Shown: one piece after another, positions 45,117 through 55,847 of the stretch
Layout of the letters: every line of letters starts with the position of its first letter
How positions within the stretch are numbered: position 1 is the first letter of the stretch
Origin: Hoeflea ulvae
GTDB lineage: Bacteria; Pseudomonadota; Alphaproteobacteria; Rhizobiales; Rhizobiaceae
Direction of reading: 5' to 3'
Assembly (NCBI RefSeq): GCF_026619435.1
Contig: NZ_JAOVZQ010000002.1
Location: 72,241-136,240 of the forward strand
DNA length: 64,000 bases
The notes under the pieces: model-generated
What the model was told of the DNA's origin: nothing
The model's input: only the letters and a program-made list of their open reading frames with translations
The model's database searches: none
Translations under genes and position numbers: made by a program

Positions 45117-46406
45117 ATGTCCAATTCGAAATTTACGCGCCGGGGTGTGCTGCGTACGGTCGCAGCAGCCGGCGGGCTCACCGCATTTTACGGGCCATGG
45201 CACCATAATCGCGTTTACGCGCAGGCGACCGACAAACCGATCCGCATCGGGCTCACCTCGGACGCCAGCGGGCAATATGCCAATTCAGGCGCTTCCGACC
45301 GTCGCGGCATGCTGATGGCCGTGGCCGAAGCCAATGCGGCAGGCGGCGTTCTCGGGCGCCAGATCGAGACGACACATCTCGACACCGAGACAACCGCTGC
45401 GACGGGGAGCCGTGTGGCGGAGCGGATGATCACCCGCGAGGAGTGCGGCTTTCTTGTCGGTGCTGTCAGCTCGGGCGTGGCCAATGCGATCAGCCAGGTG
45501 GCGCAGCGCTATGGCGTGATTTACCTCAACACCAACTCGTCCTCGCCGACGGAATCGGGTGAAAACTGCCATCGGGTGAAGTTCGTCTGGGATGGCAACG
45601 GCGCCAATTTCTCCAAAGCATCCATCAAGAACTCGATCGATGCCTATGGCGGCGATTTCATGCTGCTGACCAATGACTATGTCTGGGGACATGACACGGC
45701 GCGCGCCACCCGCGCATTGATTGACCAGTATGGCGGCTCCGTCAGTGACGAGATCCTCGTGCCTCAGGGAACACGCGACTTCACCGCAGCTTTGCTGAAA
45801 ATTCAGCAGGCCAACCCGAATGTGGTTGCGGCTGCGGTTGGCGGTGATGACCAGATCGCGCTGCGCCAGCAGGTGGCGCAGCTCGGCATGGGTGACAAGA
45901 TCGCCTGGATCAACAACCAGCAGGACTGGCCCGATATCTACGGCCTGCCTGCCGACAACCTGTTCGGTGTGTTCGGGACGACCTGGTACTACAAGCTGGA
46001 CCTGCCGGGGGTGAAGGATTTCGTCGGCCGTTATCAGGCGATGTATCCCGAAACCTCGATGCGCGTTCCCGGCAATGTCTTCTACAATGGCTACATGGCG
46101 ACGAAGAACCTGATCTCAGCCATCGAGCGGGCCGGCACCACAAACAACATCGCCGTGATCAAGCAGCTTGAAGGTCATGTGATGTCTGCGGAAAGCCGGA
46201 TGCAGCACCATGATGCGGTGATCGATCCGAACACCCATCAGGTGCAGCAGTCGATCTACCTGGCAACAGGCAATACCGCACCGACGGAAGAGGATGATAT
46301 CTTCAAGATCCTGACCAGTTCCGCGCCTGAAGATGTGCGTGACGAGGACAGTCTCGGCAGTTGCAAGCTGGAAAGCTACGACGACACGCCGACCTTCGAC
46401 GCCTGA
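45117..46406 (+). CDS. LIV-type ABC transporter substrate-binding protein with Tat-like leader
   Basis: Type I periplasmic receptor, 429 aa, with an N-terminal twin-arginine motif (FTRRGVLRTVAAAGG) and probable cleavage after YAQA (about 37). Mature part starts PIRIGLTSDASGQYA; the first lobe has AVSSGVANAISQVAQRYGVI, the second WINNQQDWPDIYG. GGGAGGAAATA precedes the ATG. The C-terminal tail (SLGSCKLESYDD) is typical of the amide/urea-binding branch. It leads the operon that continues to a sugar-acid dehydratase and aldolase. Confidence 0.92.
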   Translation: MSNSKFTRRGVLRTVAAAGGLTAFYGPWHHNRVYAQATDKPIRIGLTSDASGQYANSGASDRRGMLMAVAEANAAGGVLGRQIETTHLDTETTAATGSRVAERMITREECGFLVGAVSSGVANAISQVAQRYGVIYLNTNSSSPTESGENCHRVKFVWDGNGANFSKASIKNSIDAYGGDFMLLTNDYVWGHDTARATRALIDQYGGSVSDEILVPQGTRDFTAALLKIQQANPNVVAAAVGGDDQIALRQQVAQLGMGDKIAWINNQQDWPDIYGLPADNLFGVFGTTWYYKLDLPGVKDFVGRYQAMYPETSMRVPGNVFYNGYMATKNLISAIERAGTTNNIAVIKQLEGHVMSAESRMQHHDAVIDPNTHQVQQSIYLATGNTAPTEEDDIFKILTSSAPEDVRDEDSLGSCKLESYDDTPTFDA

Positions 46407-46419
46407 CGCGGCGGAAAAT

Positions 46420-46466
46420 TGCGTGGCCGGGCGATGGGCCGGCAGACTGTCCGGCCCGGCCACGCA
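46420..46466 (+). terminator. Intercistronic hairpin between receptor gene and livH
   Basis: Perfect 13-bp inverted repeat (46420-46432 and 46454-46466) with a nested alternative pairing (46436-46442 with 46451-46457). It is not followed by a T-run. It probably stabilises the upstream receptor mRNA or attenuates transcription, giving more receptor than membrane subunits. Confidence 0.6.
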
Positions 46467-46507
46467 TTGTTTCACCCTCCTGCCGTTACAGGCACAAGAG
46501 GATCTCG

Positions 46508-47428
46508 ATGATCGAACTCATTCCCCACATACTCAACGGGCTCACACTCGGGCTCTTGTTTGCCCTGATTGCGCTCGGCTTCACGCTGATCGTCGGCGTG
46601 ATGGAGGTTATCAACCTCGCCCATGGCGCATTGTTCGCGCTCGGCGCCTATTTCGCCATGACGACCATCGGCGGCGGCTGGTTCGGGTCCAGTGCGTTTG
46701 GCGTCTGGTGGGGAGACCTGCCGATCGCCACACGCTATGCAATAGGGGTTGTCGTTGGCCCGTTCCTTGCGGCCTTTGCCGGCATGGTGCTGGAGCTTTG
46801 CCTGCGCCCGACCTACGGAAAGCCACAGCTTTACGGTCTGCTTCTCACCTTTGGCGCAGCACTTGTGATTGAAGAGCTGATCCGCCTTGCCTGGGGCACG
46901 GGTGAGCAAAGTCTGACTGTTCCGCGCGCCATCAACGGCGCATTCTTCATGGGCGGACTGATCTTTTCGACCTACAAATTCTTTGCCGCGGGTTTTGCGA
47001 TCCTCGCCATCGGACTGGTCTGGCTGTTTCTCGAGCGGACACCTTATGGCGCCACGATCAAGGCTGGTGCTCATGACAGCGAGATGGTCCGCGCGCTTGG
47101 TTATGATCTGTCGAAGCTGCGGCTGCTGGTGTTCGGCTTCGGCGCAGCGCTTGCCGCACTTGCCGGGGTCGTCATGGCGCCGATCTGGGGTCTGCGGCCG
47201 CATATCGGTGTCGACGTCATCATTCCGGCCTTTCTGATTATCGTCATGGGCGGGGTCGGCAGCTTCTGGGGCGCAGTCATCGCCGCGATCCTTGTCGGAC
47301 TGTCGGTTGGCATCACCGGCGCCTATGCGCCCGCCTGGTCGATGCTGTCGATGTATCTGCTGTTGATTGCCATCCTCGGTTTCCGTGCCCGCGGGCTCCT
47401 GGGCCGCAAATCCGCCCTGGAGAACTAG
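46508..47428 (+). CDS. livH: LIV-type ABC transporter permease LivH
   Basis: Permease, 306 aa from the ATG at 46508 (GAGG six bases upstream); the longer frame would begin inside the receptor gene. Family motifs are LNGLTLGLLFALIALGFTLI, VINLAHGALFALGAYF and MGGVGSFWGAVIAAILVG. Its stop is three bases before the livM start. Confidence 0.94.
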   Translation: MIELIPHILNGLTLGLLFALIALGFTLIVGVMEVINLAHGALFALGAYFAMTTIGGGWFGSSAFGVWWGDLPIATRYAIGVVVGPFLAAFAGMVLELCLRPTYGKPQLYGLLLTFGAALVIEELIRLAWGTGEQSLTVPRAINGAFFMGGLIFSTYKFFAAGFAILAIGLVWLFLERTPYGATIKAGAHDSEMVRALGYDLSKLRLLVFGFGAALAALAGVVMAPIWGLRPHIGVDVIIPAFLIIVMGGVGSFWGAVIAAILVGLSVGITGAYAPAWSMLSMYLLLIAILGFRARGLLGRKSALEN

Positions 47429-47431
47429 CCG

Positions 47432-48475
47432 ATGCGCATGATCACTCTCAGCGATATTCCCGCCCGTGGCGGGTCACCCATGACCCCGGCGTTTGGCCTG
47501 TTCATGGTCGCACTTGCCACCGCCCCTTTCTGGCTGCCGGCCGTCGGGCTTTACCAGTATCTGGGAATCGAGGTCGCGATCTGGCTGATCTTCGCGCTCG
47601 GGTTCAATCTGCTGTTTGGCTATATCGGACTGCATTCCTTCGGCCATGGCGCCTATCTCGGCATTGGGGCCTATGCCTTCGGGCTGTTCCAGCAGGAAGT
47701 CACGGTCAGCCTCTGGGGCGGGCTTCTGGCCGCCATTCTGGCGGCGTCTTTCGCCGCGGCAATCGTCGGTGTGTTCCTGTCGCATCGCCGCGGCATCTAT
47801 TATGCGCTGATGACCATCGGCTTCGGCCAGATTTTTTGGTTCAGCGCCATCAAGCTGCATGGGATCACCGGCGGAGAGGACGGTCTGCTGGGCATTCCGC
47901 GTCCCGATTTTGTGCTCGGACCGATCCGCTTCAGCCTTGCTGACAATGTTTCGCTGTACTGGTTCGTCGCCGGGATCCTCGCAATCGTCACAGTTGTGCT
48001 GTGGCGGCTGGTCAACGCTCCGTTCGGGCGAGTGCTGCAGGCGATCCGGCAGAACGAAACCCGCGCGCGCTTTGTCGGCTATGATGTCTGGCTGATCAAA
48101 TGGCTGACCTTCACCCTGTCCGCAGGCTTTGCCGGTCTCGCGGGTGGGCTGTTCTCGATGGCCCAGGAAGGCGCCTATCCGGACGTCATGAGCCTGCACC
48201 AATCCGGCCTGATCGTGATGATGGTGCTTGTGGGTGGTGGTCTGGTCAGTTTCTGGGGGCCGGTGCTTGGCGTGATCCTGTATTTCGTCGCCCGCGACAT
48301 TATCGGCGGCATCACCGAGACCTGGCTGTTGTGGTTCGGCCTGATGTTCATGCTCATGGTCATGACCCGCCCCGAGGGGCTCGCCGGACTCATTCATGTC
48401 ATTCGCTTGCGGCTTGGCAATGTGCCTGCACAAGTTTCCGCTCCGGGCATTGCCGCAAGCCGGAAGGAGGCCTGA
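47432..48475 (+). CDS. livM: LIV-type ABC transporter permease LivM
   Basis: Permease, 347 aa, with GFNLLFGYIGLHSFGHGAYL (about 53-72), ITGGEDGLLGIPRPD and GGGLVSFWGPVLG. GGAG lies 12 bases upstream of the chosen ATG. A hydrophilic tail follows the last helix. Confidence 0.93.
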   Translation: MRMITLSDIPARGGSPMTPAFGLFMVALATAPFWLPAVGLYQYLGIEVAIWLIFALGFNLLFGYIGLHSFGHGAYLGIGAYAFGLFQQEVTVSLWGGLLAAILAASFAAAIVGVFLSHRRGIYYALMTIGFGQIFWFSAIKLHGITGGEDGLLGIPRPDFVLGPIRFSLADNVSLYWFVAGILAIVTVVLWRLVNAPFGRVLQAIRQNETRARFVGYDVWLIKWLTFTLSAGFAGLAGGLFSMAQEGAYPDVMSLHQSGLIVMMVLVGGGLVSFWGPVLGVILYFVARDIIGGITETWLLWFGLMFMLMVMTRPEGLAGLIHVIRLRLGNVPAQVSAPGIAASRKEA

Positions 48476-48477
48476 GC

Positions 48478-49221
48478 ATGGCGCTGTTTACCGCAGAAAA
48501 CCTTCGCAAACGCTTTGGTGCCCGTGTGGTTCTGGAAAACATCAGCCTGTCCATCGAGGAAGGCAGCGTCCACGGCATCATGGGTCCGAACGGCGCCGGG
48601 AAAACAACCTGTTTCCACGTGCTGACCGGCCATCACAAGCCCGATGGCGGACGCATCACCTTCGAAGGGCGGGACATCACCGGCAAGAAGCCGCACCAGA
48701 TCGCACGGCTCGGCATCTCGCGCTCATTCCAGATCATGAACCTGTTCGATGACACCGTCGTGATCGAGAATGTCATCCTGGCGCTGAAGGAGTTTCGCGA
48801 ACACGGGCTCAACCCGTTGCGCGATGTCTTCAGCAACACAAGGCTGATCGAGCATGCCATGGCGGTGCTGGATCAGGTTGGCCTTGTCCACCGGGCCTGG
48901 GAAAAGGCGGCGGAGCTTCCCTATGGCGAGCGCCGGGCGCTTGAGATTGCCGTGGCGCTGGCGCCGGAACCGCGCATCGTGTTTCTCGATGAACCGACAT
49001 CCGGGCTGGGCAGCGATGCCACGCAGGCGCTGGCGGCTTTGATCCGCAAACTTCGCGCCCGCTACACCATCGTGCTGATCGAGCACGACATGCGCTTCCT
49101 GTTTGATCTTGCAGACCGGATCTCGGTGATTCACTGGGGCCAGGTCATCGACGAAAACACCCCGGCCAGGTTGCAAGCCAACAAATGGGTGGCGCGCTCT
49201 GCATTGGGGGAGGTGGCCTGA
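48478..49221 (+). CDS. livG: LIV-type ABC transporter ATP-binding protein LivG
   Basis: ATPase, 247 aa from the ATG at 48478, preceded by AAGGAGG; the longer frame upstream is a shadow of livM. Walker A GPNGAGKTT, signature LPYGERRALEIAVAL, Walker B IVFLDEPTSGLG, H-loop IEHDMRFLFDLAD. Canonical in all motifs, unlike the LivG at 38980. Confidence 0.94.
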   Translation: MALFTAENLRKRFGARVVLENISLSIEEGSVHGIMGPNGAGKTTCFHVLTGHHKPDGGRITFEGRDITGKKPHQIARLGISRSFQIMNLFDDTVVIENVILALKEFREHGLNPLRDVFSNTRLIEHAMAVLDQVGLVHRAWEKAAELPYGERRALEIAVALAPEPRIVFLDEPTSGLGSDATQALAALIRKLRARYTIVLIEHDMRFLFDLADRISVIHWGQVIDENTPARLQANKWVARSALGEVA

Positions 49222-49916
49222 TGCTGCAAGTTGACAATATCGAAACATTTTACGGTGAGACGCAGGCGCTGTTCGGTGCCAGCATTGAGGTCGGCGAAGC
49301 CGAAGTTGTCACATTGCTGGGCCCCAACGGCGCCGGCAAGACCACCACGATCCGCTCGATCCTGGGGCTGTCGCAGCCACGCTCCGGTCGTGTCAGCTTT
49401 GACGGACACGAGCTGACCCATATGCCCACCCACAAGATATCGCGCCTCGGGATCTCCTGGGTGCCCGATGACCGTCGCGTGTTTCCGTCGCTCAATGGCA
49501 AGCGCAATCTGGCGCTCGGCACCCGCAAGACCCGGTTCCGCAGTTGGACCGAGGACGAGGTGATCGAGATCTTTCCGGCGCTGGAGCATCTGCTCAGCCG
49601 CGAATGCGAGAACATGTCGGGCGGTGAATTGCAGATGGTTGCGATCAGCCGGGCGCTGCTGGGCTCGCCCGGACTGGTGCTGCTGGATGAACCGAGCCAG
49701 GGCCTCGCCCCGAAAATCGTGCAGGACGTGATGCGGACCGTCACCCGGCTGAAGGCTGCGGGCATTTCAAGCCTGATCGTCGAGCAGAATGCGTTGGCCG
49801 CGCTGGAAGTGTCCGACCGGGTCTATGTGATGGATCGCGGGCGGATCCTGCATGAAGGCCAAGCACAAGAGCTTCTCGACAACGCGCCGATGCGCCGACG
49901 CCTGATAGGGATGTGA
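49221..49916 (+). CDS. livF: LIV-type ABC transporter ATP-binding protein LivF
   Basis: ATPase, 231 aa; ATG overlaps the livG stop by one base (TGATG). Walker A GPNGAGKTT, signature MSGGELQMVAISRALL, Walker B LVLLDEPSQGLAP and H-loop IVEQNALAAL are all present. With LivG it makes a complete motor, so the next gene is not needed for the basic transport cycle. Confidence 0.94.
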   Translation: MLQVDNIETFYGETQALFGASIEVGEAEVVTLLGPNGAGKTTTIRSILGLSQPRSGRVSFDGHELTHMPTHKISRLGISWVPDDRRVFPSLNGKRNLALGTRKTRFRSWTEDEVIEIFPALEHLLSRECENMSGGELQMVAISRALLGSPGLVLLDEPSQGLAPKIVQDVMRTVTRLKAAGISSLIVEQNALAALEVSDRVYVMDRGRILHEGQAQELLDNAPMRRRLIGM

Positions 49917-49920
49917 AGAG

Positions 49921-50544
49921 ATGACCGCGATGCTGGACGTCAAGAACCTGGAAAAAATCTACACCAAAAGCCGGTTTGACCGGACGCCGACATTCCGGCT
50001 GACGGCGGACTTTACCGTCGAGAATCCGGGCATTGTCGGCATGATGGGGCCGAACGGATCAGGCAAGACCACCCTGTTCGAGCTGATCACCGGCTCCAAT
50101 GCGCCGACATCCGGGGAGATCAGGGTTGCGGGCCGCAACATTCACAAGGTGCGCACCGATCAGCGCGACCGGCTGGCGATCCACTATCACCAATCCTACC
50201 AGGTCCGGCATTTCCGCTCATTCAAGCCCAATATGCTGATGCAACAGGCAGGGTCGGATTATCCGATGCTGCATCTTTTCGATGAGCCACAGTTCAACAC
50301 CCAGGACGGCTATATCGGCTTCATGCTCGATTTCTTCCGGCGTCTGCGTGACGAGGGCCGGCTGGTGTTTCTCTGCGTTCATCCCAATGAGCGGTTTCAT
50401 CTCGAGATTGTCGAAGAGATTTGCGAGAGCTTCGTGTTCGTCAACAAGGGCAGCGTGACGCCTCTGCCGGACTACGCCTCGCTGATTTCTCATGATCCGG
50501 CCCGGGCCTATCTGGGCGATTTGCTGACGGAGTGCGCAGCATGA
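49921..50544 (+). CDS. Extra ABC-type ATPase without a helical subdomain or signature motif
   Basis: 207 aa, immediately after livF (4-bp gap) and overlapping the cupin gene by ATGA. Walker A GPNGSGKTT (43-51), a Q-loop Gln (about Q91), Walker B MLHLFDEP (116-123, D121-E122) and an H-loop His (H154 in CVHPNERFH) are visible. Only about 25 residues separate the Q-loop from Walker B, against roughly 70 in ordinary importers, and no LSGGQ-like signature is present. The helical subdomain that contacts permeases seems to be missing. It could be a regulatory or pseudo-subunit of the LIV motor, or an ATPase with another job; the reading frame itself shows no sign of decay. Confidence 0.82.
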   Translation: MTAMLDVKNLEKIYTKSRFDRTPTFRLTADFTVENPGIVGMMGPNGSGKTTLFELITGSNAPTSGEIRVAGRNIHKVRTDQRDRLAIHYHQSYQVRHFRSFKPNMLMQQAGSDYPMLHLFDEPQFNTQDGYIGFMLDFFRRLRDEGRLVFLCVHPNERFHLEIVEEICESFVFVNKGSVTPLPDYASLISHDPARAYLGDLLTECAA

Positions 50545-50861
50545 GCACAGTGTTTCACAAAGGAGCCTATGGGCTGCCGGTTTCCCAAGGCGATGTCATC
50601 GCGGATTTTCCGGGGTTTTCCTTTGGCGTTTTCCGCGATCCCGCCGGACAGGTCTGGGCCGATTTCACCCATGACACCGATGAATTCGTCGTCGTGGCCG
50701 AAGGAGAGGTGGAGATCGAGGTCGCCGGAGAGGTGGCCCAATGTGGCGCGGGCGATCTGGTGAAGATCCCGGCCGGGGCCGTTCACAGTCTGCGGACGTC
50801 GATGAGCGGCGGCAGCGTCTGGTTTTACGGCTATGGCCGGTTTGGAGGCAATGATGGCTGA
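50541..50861 (+). CDS. Small cupin-domain protein
   Basis: 106 aa single-domain beta-barrel protein; start overlaps the previous stop (ATGA). The two cupin blocks are visible (FTHDTDEFVVVAEGEVEIEV and GDLVKIPAGAVHSL). His and Glu placement fits metal binding, but one usual His is not obvious. In this operon it may be a sugar isomerase/epimerase-like or ligand-binding auxiliary; no activity can be assigned. Confidence 0.83.
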   Translation: MSTVFHKGAYGLPVSQGDVIADFPGFSFGVFRDPAGQVWADFTHDTDEFVVVAEGEVEIEVAGEVAQCGAGDLVKIPAGAVHSLRTSMSGGSVWFYGYGRFGGNDG

Positions 50862-51855
50862 GCGCTTGCGTGTTGCACTGGTGGGATGCGGGCTCATCAG
50901 CCTGTATCATCTGAGGGCCTGGCAGGCAGCCGGCGCCGAGATCATAGCACTCTGCGATATCGACATGGAAAAGGCAAAAATCCGCGGGGCAGAGTTCGGT
51001 GTCACGCGTCTGCACAGTGACGCGGCCGAGATGTTCGCACAGGGCGGATTTGCCGTGGTCGACATCGCCGCTTCGGTCGGAGCCCATGCGCCGGTTGCGC
51101 GGCTGGCGGCAGATCATGGCGTCCACATCATGTGCCAGAAGCCGCTGACCGAAACGGTTGCTGAAGCCGAAGAGCTGATCGCCTATGTCGGTGACCGGGT
51201 GCGCTTCATGGTGCATGAAAATTACCGTTTCCGGCCGCATTACATGACCGTGCGGCGCTGGATCGCGGAGGATCGCATCGGCACAGTCCGGCATGCGCAG
51301 ATTTCCTGCCGTGGGTCCGGTCTGTGCGCGCGGGACGGCGATGTACCCTTCCTGATCGAACGCCAGCCATACCTGTCTGGCTTCCGCCGCAATCTGGTTT
51401 TCGAAACGATGATCCACCATCTCGATGTGTTGCGCTGTCTCTGCGGGCCGCTGAAAGTGGTCTCGGCGCGGCTCAACCGTCTGGCCGACGGGTTGCCCGG
51501 CGAGGACACGGCGGCGATCCTGCTCGAAGGGAAAGACGGGTTTATTGCAACTGCGGACGGTTGCCTTGTCGCGCCCGGTTATCCGCTGCTGCATGGCGAC
51601 CGCCTCGAGGTGATCGGCAGCAAGGGCACCATCGTGATGGAGCTGAACAGGACCTACCTGGTGGGAGCCGAAGACGCTGCCGAGGAGGTGGACCTGCTGG
51701 GCCGCTATCAGGAGTGCTTTGACACGGTGATGGTGGGCTTCGTGCAGGGGCTGCGCGAGGAAACAGCATTCGAGACCGATCGTCTCGACAATCTTGAAAC
51801 ATTGCGGCTCATGGAAAGTGTCTATCAGGCTGCAGGCTTGGAGATCACAGCATGA
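50854..51855 (+). CDS. Gfo/Idh/MocA family NAD(P)-dependent oxidoreductase
   Basis: 333 aa from the ATG at 50854 (GGAGG five bases upstream), overlapping the cupin stop. The nucleotide-binding motif is LVGCGLISLYHLRAW; the EKP motif of the family is replaced by CQKPLTE; NYRFRPHY and FETMIHHLDVLRCL supply the usual catalytic region (HH at about 195). Enzymes of this family oxidise sugars, inositols or sugar acids. Probably the first oxidation in the pathway encoded by this operon. Confidence 0.9.
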   Translation: MAERLRVALVGCGLISLYHLRAWQAAGAEIIALCDIDMEKAKIRGAEFGVTRLHSDAAEMFAQGGFAVVDIAASVGAHAPVARLAADHGVHIMCQKPLTETVAEAEELIAYVGDRVRFMVHENYRFRPHYMTVRRWIAEDRIGTVRHAQISCRGSGLCARDGDVPFLIERQPYLSGFRRNLVFETMIHHLDVLRCLCGPLKVVSARLNRLADGLPGEDTAAILLEGKDGFIATADGCLVAPGYPLLHGDRLEVIGSKGTIVMELNRTYLVGAEDAAEEVDLLGRYQECFDTVMVGFVQGLREETAFETDRLDNLETLRLMESVYQAAGLEITA

Positions 51856-52666
51856 ATCAGGCAACAAGCCTCACGCCCGCAGTTGACACCGACCGGCTTG
51901 ACCGACTGTTCGATGTGAAGGGGCTGCGGGTCTTTCTGCCTGGTGGCTATGGTGCAATCGGTGAAGCGGTTGCCATGGCAATGGCGCGCCGCGGGGCTAT
52001 TGTAACGATCGCGGGGCCGTCGCCGGACAAGGCTCAAGCGCTGGCCTTGAAGCTGACGGACAATGGCGCGACGGCTCACGGAATTGCGCTCGACGCCAGC
52101 AATGTCGCAGACATCATGCGCGCCACCTCCGAGGCTGTCGGGCTGATGGGCGGGATCGATGTATTGGTCAATTGCGTCGGCATCCAGCGCGAGCAGTCGA
52201 TCATGGAGGTGACCGAAGAGACCTTTGACGAGGTCTATGAAGTCAACCTCAAGTCAGCGATGTTCCTGGCGCAAGCCGTGGCGCGGGACCAGATCGAGCG
52301 CGGCGCAGGCGGTCGGCAGATCCATCTGTTGTCCGTGCGCTCGCAAATGGCGCTGCGCAACCGGGGCTATTCGGCCTATTGTTCGACCAAGGGCGGGCTG
52401 GTGATGCTGGTCAAACAGCACGCCATGGAACTGGCGCCGCATGGCATCACCGTCAACGGGGTCGCGCCGACATTCATACAGTCAGATCGTATCCGCGCCC
52501 ATCTCGATGATCCGGCGTTTCGCAAATTCATGCTGGAGCGCAACCCGCTGGGGCGCATCGGAGACCCGGTCGAAGTTGCGGGCCAGGTCATCACCCTCGC
52601 CGCCCCGGCCGGCAGCTACATGACCGGCCAGGTGGTCTATATAGACGGCGGGGTCACGGCATCACA

Positions 52667-52670
<4 letters not shown>
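51852..52670 (+). CDS. Short-chain dehydrogenase/reductase (SDR)
   Basis: 272 aa classical SDR: cofactor loop FLPGGYGAIGEAVA (about 28-41), CVGIQRE strand replacing NNAG, catalytic Ser in LLSVRSQ, YxxxK in YSAYCSTKGG (about 171-178), and the tail TGQVVYIDGGVTASQ. Starts in the stop of the preceding gene (ATGA). It probably oxidises a hydroxyl of the sugar or sugar acid; homologues in similar operons act on C2 or C3 hydroxyls. Confidence 0.93.
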
Positions 52671-54388
<1,718 letters not shown>

Positions 54389-54403
54389 CCGACAGGTGAT
54401 GAC

Positions 54404-55843
54404 ATGAGCAAGATACAGCCGAAACTTCTGATCAATGGCGAGTTCCGAACTCGTGGGCAGGCCGATGCCATCCCGGTGATCAATCCCTGCAATGGGGAGA
54501 CGCTGTGGGAGCAGCCCGCCTGCGGGCCTGACGATGTGGCCGAGGCGCTGGCCGCTGCCCGCGCGGCCCAGGCCAGTTGGTCGAAAGTGCATGGATGGGA
54601 GCGGGGCCGCATCCTGCGCGCCGTCGCCGCTGAAATGCGTGCCCGCACGGAGGCCATCGCCACCGCGCTGTCGCTGGAGATCGGCCGTCCGATCTCCCAG
54701 GCCGCCGGCGAGGTGGGCGCGGCGATCGAGCAATTCGAATGGTTTGCCGGGGAGGCCGAGCGGTTGTTTGGCGATGTCATCGCCTCGCGCCAGGGCGGGC
54801 GGCTTCTGACCGAACATGAGCCGGTCGGCATCTGTGCCGCCTTCACCGCCTGGAATTTTCCGGTCAACTTGCCGGTGCGCAAGATCGCGCCTGCACTGGC
54901 TGCCGGCAATGTCATTCTTGTCCGCCCCTCCGAACAGGTGCCGATGACATCCACGCTGATTGCCGAGGCCTGTGTTGCAGGCGGCGTGCCGGCGGGCGTG
55001 GTGCAATTGTTGCTGGGCCGCGCAGAACAGGTTTCGCCGCCGATCATGGCCGCCAATGAGGTGCGCAAGATTTCGCTGACCGGCTCAACCCGGGTCGGGC
55101 AGATGCTGATGAGTGAGGCCGCCAAGACCGTCAAGCGCTGCTCGATGGAGCTGGGCGGCCATTCCGCCGTTGTTGTCTGCGCGGATTCCGATGTCGAGGC
55201 AGCAGCCACCCAATGTGCGCTGTTCAAATTCCGCAACGCCGGGCAGGTCTGCATCGCGCCCAATCGCTTCTATGTCGAGGAAAGCGTGTCGGAGAGATTC
55301 CTGAGCAAGATGCAGTCCGAGGCGGAGGCGCTGGTGCTGGGCGACAGCCAGGACATGGCCACGACCATGGGGCCGCTGACGCTGGCCTCAGGCCGCGACA
55401 AGGTGGAACGCCTGATCGCGGATGCCAAAGAGCAGGGCGCCCGTCTCGTTACCGGCGGCAAACGGCCGGAAGGGCGCAACAGCGGTTATTTCCTCGAGCC
55501 GACGGTTCTGGGCGATGTTCCCGACGATGCGGCCATCATGTCGGAAGAGCCGTTCGGGCCTGTGGCGCCTGTCGCAAGTTTTTCCGATTTCGATGAAGCC
55601 ATCGAGCGCGCCAATTCCACGCCTTACGGTCTTGCGGCCTACGCCTTTACCGGCAGCCAGAGCAAGGCCGAGGCACTGTCGCGCGGATTGCATGCGGGCA
55701 TGGTCGGGATCAACACCTTCATGATTGCCCATGCCGAGGCGCCCTTTGGCGGCGTCGATCATTCCGGGATGGGCCGCGAGGGCGGGCGCGAGGCGATCCG
55801 CGACTACCAGAACACCAAGCTTACCCACATGATGGCGGTTTGA
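54404..55843 (+). CDS. Aldehyde dehydrogenase family protein (GabD-like)
   Basis: 479 aa. AFTAWNFPVNLPVRKIAPAL, LTGSTRVGQML, MELGGHSAVVV (general base, about 250) and FRNAGQVCIAPNRF (catalytic Cys, about 284) are intact. Fifteen bases after the dehydratase stop. It may oxidise the aldehyde released by the aldolase (for example glycolaldehyde or lactaldehyde) or a keto-semialdehyde; the relatives include succinate and alpha-ketoglutarate semialdehyde dehydrogenases. Confidence 0.93.
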   Translation: MSKIQPKLLINGEFRTRGQADAIPVINPCNGETLWEQPACGPDDVAEALAAARAAQASWSKVHGWERGRILRAVAAEMRARTEAIATALSLEIGRPISQAAGEVGAAIEQFEWFAGEAERLFGDVIASRQGGRLLTEHEPVGICAAFTAWNFPVNLPVRKIAPALAAGNVILVRPSEQVPMTSTLIAEACVAGGVPAGVVQLLLGRAEQVSPPIMAANEVRKISLTGSTRVGQMLMSEAAKTVKRCSMELGGHSAVVVCADSDVEAAATQCALFKFRNAGQVCIAPNRFYVEESVSERFLSKMQSEAEALVLGDSQDMATTMGPLTLASGRDKVERLIADAKEQGARLVTGGKRPEGRNSGYFLEPTVLGDVPDDAAIMSEEPFGPVAPVASFSDFDEAIERANSTPYGLAAYAFTGSQSKAEALSRGLHAGMVGINTFMIAHAEAPFGGVDHSGMGREGGREAIRDYQNTKLTHMMAV

Positions 55844-55847
55844 GATC

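Noticed and set aside
50665..51867. 400-codon open frame on the minus strand
   Set aside because: Antisense to the Gfo/Idh/MocA gene and cupin; composition typical of antisense high-GC frames.
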